DNA of 64,000 bases from Melastoma dodecandrum (lineage: Eukaryota > Streptophyta > Magnoliopsida > Myrtales > Melastomataceae), in the NCBI GenBank assembly GCA_029817715.1, contig JARUPY010000606.1, forward strand, positions 8,184,001 to 8,248,000, read 5' to 3'. Of this stretch, positions 56,940 to 64,000 are shown piece by piece. The notes under the pieces are model-generated. The model made no database searches. It had not been told where the DNA came from and worked only from the letters and a program-made list of their open reading frames with translations. The first letter of the stretch is position 1. Each line of letters begins with the position of its first letter. The position numbers and the translations under genes were made by a program.

Positions 56940-59157
56940 CTTTAGAGAGCTTACCTGAAACATCACTCATCCGCTGTTTCCAGCGTCTATCTCTGGTCAT
57001 GAAATAGAAAACCCCCAACCGGCAAACTAGTGGCTTCGCAAGAAGCCTCCTTTCTGTTTGATGCGTTTATTTGTTTATGTAGGTCCACGGAGCAGTCGGC
57101 TACGCCCCTAATAGCAACAGTCCAAACACGCTGCGACAGCTTGATTCCATCCCCCCAACTTCGAACTTGACAGCCATCATCCCCAACCACGGAGGTCTCC
57201 CCAAAGACAACTCCTCCGTGTTCCCGACCAAAGCTCGAGGACAAAAGGGACGCCACCTCCCCACCTCCAGCATCTCCAAACCACCGGCAGTGGCGAACCC
57301 GCCTTCTCTGGCGTCCACAGAACCGCAACGGCAATGACTACGCCCTCCTCGACGTCTCTCGATTCAACAGTGGCAGACCCCTGACCTCCTGACGTCTCTA
57401 GCAGTGGCGGATCCCTATTCTCCCAACATCTCAGACCATAACGGCAGAGCCCCCATCCTCCTGACTTCTCCAGATCCGGTGGCGGTACACCCCTGTCCTC
57501 CAGGCGCCACCAGATCCAACAGCAGCGAACCCGTCTTCCTCGGGCGTCCCCAGACCGGCAGCAGCGAGCCCATATCCTCCCGACGCCCTTGGATCCAGCA
57601 GCGGCGAGCATCTAGCATTGGCGAACCTCCGTCCCTCCTGACGTCTCCCGACCTCAACTCCAAACCAGCGGTGAACCATAGCCCTCTCCGACAACCTCTC
57701 CAGAAGCAGACCTATCAACATCCGTCCTTAGCGACAACACCACAGGTTTTGGATGATCCTTTCCTCAATCATTTGAGACACCACGTTCCCTCGTCGGTAT
57801 AGCCCAAGCCCTGGCACCATGGATGCAACCTCATCTCCTTTACCCCGGATCATTATCCAATGTCAAGAGATTTCTAAGCCGTGGGTTCTCATTCTCATCG
57901 TGGTTAAACAATTCTTTTTCTCTCTGTTTTTTTAAGGCCTCGCTTTTCATTATTTTTAATTTGTAAATTTTATCAATCTAACAATTACATCACCTTTTTC
58001 CTTGATTTTAATTTGTATCTGAGTGTCTTGAAATTTCAAAAAAAAAAAACTTTAGAAATTTATGTACTCTTATTTACCAAACACTTTACAAGAATTAACT
58101 TTGTTAGATGTCCTTATTTGTCTAATAAGTTAATATTTCTTCTTCAGAAAACGAAAGTTTTACTCAATATTTCAAGGGATCGTTTAATTCTTTGACATGT
58201 CTTAAAATTAGAACTTTCTAATCTCTTTTTTTGGTTTTCATTACATGAATATTCGAACATTATTTTGTGGATTTGACAAGACGAATCTCGAAGGCGGAGC
58301 ACAAGACTGAAGGCGCGTGTATCAAACCACGTGAATCTTTCCGCGTGTGTAAAAACCGCAATGTCAAGATAATAAAGCGGCCCTAACCGTCATCTCAGGT
58401 ACATGAGGGAAGTGCTGGCCTCTCGATGTTTTGTTATTTCCACATGTAACGGGTCGTGGGCCCACGTGCATAGGCTCACGATCACCACCATTCCCTGCTC
58501 CCTTTGATCTAAATACTTGATCTGTGGCTGTGGTACGTGCCGTTAGGCTTTTAGGATTTTTTTTTATCGTCGCATGTTGTTTGCTAAACCAATACACATG
58601 AGTTCGGGCCCAAAAAGCCCGAATCGGGTCCAACGCCCGTAAAACATTGACATGAGTCCGGAGTCATGCCCGGATCGGGTCCAATACCCGTTAACCAAAA
58701 GCAAACTTTTAGAGCAAACGCCACCTTTTCGCATGTTTAATGTAAGAGTCGGTAATTAGGGATCCCCGAATCCTACTCTGCTTTTCCGACTTAGACCAAT
58801 TTTCAAAAATAAGTTGGTGGCGACTCCGTAATTGTTTAACTAGGTTAAACAACACATTCTTTTACGAAGTCATTTTGGATGAGGGACTGGCGACACGAGC
58901 CGCTCCTGATTTCTCCCGAAAATTCCTTCTTCGGATCATGCTCCGCCTTTCGCTCGTCGCCTCTTAGGAAAACAGAGACGGTTGGCGAGGGCCCGAGCAG
59001 GCCCAGTTAGGAACCTAGGGAGGGATCACCCAATTCCCTTCCGCAGCGTCCGACACTCGAGTTGTGACGTCGACCGGTTGGGCCTTGGGGGAGCGGGCTC
59101 GGATCCTCGTGTCGTTCGAACCGCCTCGCGCGTGCTAGGTCGGAAGGCGCGCATACA
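56940..59157 (+). repeat. Right part of the Tat 5' LTR
   Basis: Matches the right part of the solo LTR at 15903-18800: GC-rich Pro/Ser-like stretch (57100-57780), AT-rich block, cacatgtaacgg, aaaataag-tggtggcgactccg, the CGAGCCGCTC tract and a closing ggaaggcgcgcatacA. The long antisense GC-rich frames here are chance. The left edge adjoins the pararetrovirus. Confidence 0.75.
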
Positions 59158-59164
59158 TCCTGGA

Positions 59165-59182
59165 TGGCAACTCCGCTGGGGA
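59165..59182 (+). other. Tat primer-binding site region
   Basis: tggcaactccgctgggga, a variant of the box (tggcgactccgctgggg) often found just after the 5' LTR of plant Tat elements. It lies seven bases after the LTR end. Confidence 0.65.
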
Positions 59183-60933
59183 ATTCTGCATGTGGATTCC
59201 TTTCGAACGCTCTTACATTTTCAATCCCCATGCGGAGAGGAGTTTTTGTTTGCGCATGTCATTGCTTGGCTCGGGGCCCTTTGTCTGCCCTCATGGTTGT
59301 GTTTGTTTACCTCTTACTAGGCATGTCTAGGAGTGCCCGAACCCGAGGCTAGGATTTTTAGGGGGGTCACCGAGAGGCCCAGCCTGCTGCTCTTTGCAGT
59401 ATGGTTTTTGGCCAGGGCTCCGCCTCCCTTAGTCCGAGGGAGGTTTAGAAACCTTCATCCGAGAGTCTAGTATTGTTTGTCCACTACAGGTACCAGACGC
59501 CGCTGATGCATTTGTTTGTTACTAAGTGACTGCTACCTGTGCAGGGACAGGTCTTGTATGCGATAAATTGTAAAAAAAACTAATTTTATTCATTTTGCAG
59601 CGGTTTGGGTTGGTTGCGGGGGTTTCCTCAATTCCTTTACTCCTTCCATACTTTCCATATTTACAGTATTAAATTCATTGCATTCATTCTACACGAATGT
59701 CTGCCGATCAATAATTGATGCATCAACACATCTATATTTGTTCAATGTCATTACTCTTCAAACGTAAATAACTCGTGCGAATTCACCTCATATTAGGATT
59801 TGGGTTGGATTGTTGTTACAATTGAATGACGTTCAAGCATGCAGGTTGACCTCATGGAGTCGATAGTTCTACGCAAAGGTGTTCCATCTACCGATTTGCT
59901 TCGATAATGGCTCGATGTGCTCAGAACCTCAGAACTACAACAAAAACTTGGAGGTCTCTTTCACCTGATCCACATAGAAGTCGACTGATTCTTGCTTCAG
60001 CATCTCGTCGCTCGCTGGAATCCCAAGAGCTATACCTTTAGATTTGACACTTTGGAACTGGCGTAATTCGGCGAGCAACGGCACACCTCGCACGCGTGTG
60101 GATGACTCTCACATAGAAAGAGTCCGAACCTTCCTCAAAATGCCATAAGGACATCGACGCCCAGTCGGCTCGTTTCCAGAGGAAGTACCTCACTCCCTGG
60201 GATTGCATTTGAAGGATGACTCTATCATAACGGGCTTGAAGGTCCATTTCATCTTTTATTCGTTAAATTTCTTAGTACTATTTGTAATAAACTTCAGGTT
60301 ATATGTCATTTCGCTAACTTGCTTTCTCTCTCTTGGATTGAGTTCATTGTAACTACGATCCAATCCTTGCATTAGACATGATCAGGGTACCAAAATTAAT
60401 CTTGGATTGAGTTCATTATATATCTTTTTTCCAAGGTACCAAAATTAATCTTCTGAGGGCACGTCCGTTCGAGCTGCGAAGCTGGACGATACGCATGGCT
60501 AGCTCAGGAGTTTCGTCAACTGATACGATGACGCCCAATATAGGATCATCTGCAACGACGGCTACTTCAACTCCCATCGTCATCGTGTCTTCAGCAACAG
60601 CAACATCAGGGGCTTCCCTGGAAACATTTCCACCATTGTCTTCCCAAGCCACGGTCTTCGCCATCGGGAGGAAATGCGTCCCCGACATACATCCCACCAA
60701 TGACCTTCACCGCACCGGCAATATGGAGATCAACGGTGCCAATCGCTGCGTCATCCCCTCCGGCACCACCTACACAGGCCCAAAGCGCCAACGACAATTC
60801 CCTGGGAAACAAAGTCGAATCACTCACCGCAGAGTTGTCATCTTTGAAGACGATGATGACTGAGTTACTCTAACAACAGACTACAACCATACATGCTCCT
60901 GTTGTCACCTAAAACCCTCATCTTCCTCCTATT
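59183..60933 (+). pseudogene. Tat 5' leader and decayed gag region
   Basis: About 1.7 kb between the primer site and the protease-bearing frame. No intact gag is visible. Short frames (60495-60863 with Thr/Ser-rich text) may be remnants of its variable part. Confidence 0.4.
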
Positions 60934-61758
60934 ATGCCTGGATCTAACACATCTACAATGCCACCTTACTGCCCACATTTTCAACTGCAGCCTGAGTCTT
61001 CAAAGCCCAAGGCGCCATCGAATGAACAAATTCGCAAGGTGATACACTCAGTGAAAGAAAGCAACTACAACATTGTGGAGCAGCTGAGGAAGCAACCCGC
61101 CCATATCTCTCTCTTCGACTTGATCCATTCTTCCGATAAGCACAGGGAGATGTTGGAGAAATTTCTAGCCGAAGTACATGTACCGGAAGAGATTGAGGTC
61201 AACACGCTAGACTCGTACATGAACGGCATGCTGGCAAACAATGCCATCACCTTCTCGGAAGATGACCTCCTGGAAGGAGGACGAGACCACAATAGCGCTT
61301 TGTTCATCACGCTCAAATGCCACGATACTATTGTTTCCAAGGTGCTCATCGACGGAGGATCTGGAGTCAACATCATCCCACTCGATGTTACTCATAAACT
61401 CGGTATCAACATGGAGAAACTCCCACCTTCCAGCCTGACCATTCGAGCTTTTGACGACGCAAAACGTCAGGCCCACGGCGAGGTGACCCTAGAGATCAAA
61501 GTAGGGCCCGTTCTCTTCGCCTCTGTATTCTAAATTCTTGAGACTACCAGATCCTTCAACATGCTGCTAGGACGTCCGTGGATCCATCAAGCCGGGGCAA
61601 TCCCTTCGACTCTACATGAAATAGTTCGTTTTCCTTCAGATGGCAAGCTAATCACAGTTAAAGGGGAGTGTACTATGGAATTATGCCACGAAATTGACAT
61701 GCCGTACATCGGAGAACCAACTGGCGACCATCGACAGCTCAAGCGTTCGAGATGGTAA
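60934..61758 (+). pseudogene. Tat gag end and aspartic protease
   Basis: Reads KESNYNIVEQLRKQPAHISL, a linker typical of Tat polyproteins, then SKVLIDGGSGVNIIPLDVTH, the protease region, and after an in-frame TAA at 61531-61533 continues in the same frame with LLGRPWIHQAGAIPSTLHE. The active-site triplet is Asp-Gly-Gly instead of Asp-Thr/Ser-Gly. Confidence 0.85.
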
Positions 61759-62156
61759 ACATGGTCAAGAGGGACTTCATGTCAGATCCCCTAATGGGCC
61801 GGGGCAACCGCAGTGCTGCTCGACAATTAATCAAATTCGGACACCGGCCTGGTCAAGGACTTGGAGCTCAAGGGCAAGGCATCCGACATCCGATCGACAT
61901 ACCTACCCAGTTGGGGGCACACGCTCTCGGATCCAAGGGCAATGAACCACGGAGGCTTAAACCAACAATCCAGGACATGCGAGCTGGCGGCAAGTCAGCC
62001 ATCCCTTTTGTTCGTTCGCCAGCAACGACAATGGAAGGTGAGATCCTCTCCGAGCAGATGGAGGGAATGAAGATTGAGGCACAAGAGCCCGAAGAAGAAA
62101 TCAACATGATGGAAGCGTCGAACCCAACTGAGTCAGACATGCCGCTGGAGGGGTGA
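61752..62156 (+). pseudogene. Tat G-patch region
   Basis: In a new frame, LIKFGHRPGQGLGAQGQGI matches the G-patch that follows the protease in many plant Tat elements; G-patches bind RNA. An acidic tail follows, then ~480 bases without a coding frame. Confidence 0.75.
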
Positions 62157-62637
62157 ACCTTTCCAACTTTACTTTTTGCACTTAGAATAATTGAGTCTAA
62201 AATAAATTGCCTTGCTACATTTTGGTCGTGGACTAGTAAGGTCGTCCGTATGTAACGCGACCCTAGTTAGTGTCTGTGGGATCGGGACGCTGATGATAAA
62301 GGGCGAATCTAAGGAAACGAAGAGGGCCCCACTGAGGCCTGATCCCACAATGTTTTATTTTATTATTTTTTTATTTTCTTGTAGAACACTTGACTTATCA
62401 TAGTTGTCATATAGTATAATATCTCAAATCTTAAGTAATTCAGCAACAACAATGACATTGACTTGTTTCTTTCATGATGGAATGACGCTTCAGACATACC
62501 TAAAAACAAACCAGAACAAGATGAGGTGATTGTAGATAATCCAAAGTCCCTCGATGGATACCATGGTCTTGAGCTGGGTCTCTAACGACATGTAGAACCA
62601 AAGGAGATAACATTGCAAGAACCCAAATCAATCAACA

Positions 62638-63332
62638 TTGGAACGGACGATCGGGGCTGATCTCCTAACAGATGAAGCCGAGAGTATCGTCAACCTACTG
62701 AGGGAATTTTCAGATATCTTCGCTTGGACGTATGCGGATATGCAGGGACTAGACTCGGATATAGTTGAGCACAAAATCTCCACTGATCCACTAATCCGTC
62801 CCACTAAGCAGAAACAACGCCGGTACAAGCCCGAGCTAGCTCTTGCGATCAAGGAAGATATCGACAAACTACTCAAGGTCAACTTCATCGAGGTAGCCAA
62901 GTACCCACAATGGGTCGCTAACATAGTCCCCGTCATCAAGAAAAATGGGAAGGTTCGAGTCTGCGTCGATTATCGCATCTTAACAAAGCGAGTCTCAAAG
63001 ATAACTTCCCTCTACCGCACATCGACTTGCTAGTAGACAATACCGCTGGTTTTAACACATTTTCTTTCATGGATGGATTTTCTGGGTATAACCAAATACG
63101 TACGGCTGAAGAAGATAAGGAGAAAACAACTTTCACAACACCCTGGGGCACGTTCTGTTATCGGGTCATGCCTTTTGGACTCAAGAACGCTGGGGCAACT
63201 TATCAACGCGCAATGGTGGTCCTGTTCCATGATATGATCCATCGAGAAATCGAAGTCTACGTCGACGATATGATTGCAAAATCTAGAGCAGAAAAAGACC
63301 ACACTATTGTCCTCCGTAAGCTATTTGAATGA
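62638..63332 (+). pseudogene. Tat reverse transcriptase, frameshifted
   Basis: Frame 1 (62638-63033): LREFSDIFAWTYADMQGLDS, QKQRRYKPELALAIKEDIDK and KKNGKVRVCVDYR. A shift near 62990 moves the reading to frame 2 (63027-63332): FSFMDGFSGYNQI, MPFGLKNAGATYQRAM and the catalytic VYVDDM near 63256. Confidence 0.9.
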
Positions 63333-63408
63333 CTTCGCAAGTACAAGCTTCGTCTCAATCCGGCCAAATGTGTCTTCGGGGAAACATTAAGCAAACTTCT
63401 AGCAATCG

Positions 63409-64000
63409 TTGTCAGCAGCAAAGGCAATTCGCGATCTCCCAGCACCAAAGTCAATTAAGGAGATTCGAGGTTTTATGGGTCGTGTCAACTACATTGGAAG
63501 GTTCATTTCAAACTTGGCAGATACGTGCAAACCCCTGTTCAAGAAACTAAGGAAGGATGTCAAATTTGAATGGGACGACGATTGCAAAACCGCGTTCGAG
63601 CAGATAAAAGCATACCTAACATAACCACCCGTCCTCATCCCGCCAAAGCCGGGGCACCTTCTCACGCTTACCTCATAGTTCGAGAAGAGTCATTTGGAGC
63701 CGTGCTTGCCCAATAGTTGCCAGGCACCAAGGTACATGCGGTGTATTACATAAGCAAGAAATTCACGGATTGCTAGTCTCGGTACACTGTGTCGGTACGT
63801 ACCTGTTGCGCACTCGTCTGGGTGCTGCACCGACTCCGACAGTACACTCTCCACTATGAGATCCTACTAGTATCTGAAAATGATCCCCTCAAGTGGCTCT
63901 TCGACAAACCAACATTAATAGAAAGAGTCTTCAAGTGGCAGTTACAGCTAGCTGAATTCGACGTTAGATTCCACTCAAGTAAGTCAATCAAAGGTAGAAC
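63409..64000 (+). pseudogene. Tat RT thumb and RNase H, broken and cut by the window end
   Basis: RGFMGRVNYIGRFISNLADT and KFEWDDDCKTAFEQIKAYLT are the RT-RNase H junction; a stop follows at 63622. RNase H-like pieces continue in shifting frames to 64000. Integrase would lie beyond the window. Confidence 0.8.

Larger units (their letters stand above)
47478..64000 (+). mobile_element. Tat-type Ty3/gypsy element with a pararetrovirus nested in its 5' LTR; runs off the window
   Basis: The 5' LTR starts TGTAAATACCCC at 47478 and ends gcgcatacA at 59157; the primer site follows at 59165. Its total span of 11.68 kb exceeds the related solo LTR (2.9 kb) by about 8.8 kb, close to the size of the embedded pararetrovirus. 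Internal coding shows a gag-protease region, a G-patch, RT and RNase H, each broken by stops or frameshifts. Integrase and the 3' LTR lie outside the window. The left LTR part (47478-48.2 kb) is only loosely alignable with the solo LTR: a shared cgtaacgactaaaatt is offset by ~550 bases, so another small insertion may be present. Confidence 0.7.

Noticed and set aside
57100..57802. Long GC-rich ORFs on both strands
   Set aside because: Equivalent GC-rich segment of the Tat LTR; no motifs.
60038..60247. Minus-strand 69-codon ORF in the Tat leader
   Set aside because: Opposite to the element's direction and without recognisable features.

Overview
This is nuclear DNA from a flowering plant, most likely a eudicot. 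It holds intron-containing genes for isocitrate lyase, ATG8, eIF1, a group IIb WRKY factor, a CslB/H-type glycosyltransferase and an alkenal double-bond reductase. Between them lie nested plant retrotransposons and an endogenous plant pararetrovirus. The species cannot be fixed from the sequence alone.

Layout. 1-95 is the last exon of an isocitrate lyase gene that runs in from outside the window. 530-948 is a broken YSL metal-nicotianamine transporter exon cut by a Ty1/copia remnant (949-2599, minus strand). 2605-4284 is a tandem array of a miniature LTR retrotransposon (TRIM) with ten LTR copies and a 5-bp target duplication around the whole block. 4545-10892 is a tandem array of seven ~885-bp units, most of which keep a 77-codon ORF of unknown function. 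About 11.56-19.6 kb is a decayed Ty3/gypsy chromovirus on the minus strand. Its gag is split by a 2.9-kb solo LTR (15903-18800), and a second solo LTR (19601-20733) sits beside its 5' LTR.

The gene-rich block follows: eIF1 (22066-22670, +), a full isocitrate lyase gene (28154-30122, +), a small conserved plant protein (30721-31098, +), ATG8 (31500-33290, +), a double-bond reductase (34045-35516, +) with a broken copy behind it, WRKY (39067-41194, -) and CslB/H (42076-45028, +). Their jobs are unrelated: translation initiation, the glyoxylate cycle, autophagy, carbonyl detoxification, transcription and cell-wall polysaccharide synthesis. I see no operon-like logic.

From 47478 to the window end is a Ty3/gypsy Tat-type element on the plus strand. 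Its very long 5' LTR, which begins inside a copia RNase H remnant, appears to be split by an ~8.7-kb endogenous pararetrovirus (EPRV, about 48.2-56.9 kb). The EPRV carries a coat protein-movement protein ORF, a protease-RT-RNase H ORF in the same frame after one stop codon, a second long reading frame that starts with two zinc knuckles and is broken by one stop, two small ORFs, a likely promoter and a tRNA-Met primer site. It is the most unusual object in the window: its long frames are nearly intact, it has no integrase, its coat-then-movement order is that of only some caulimovirid genera, and its post-polymerase ORF is unrecognised.
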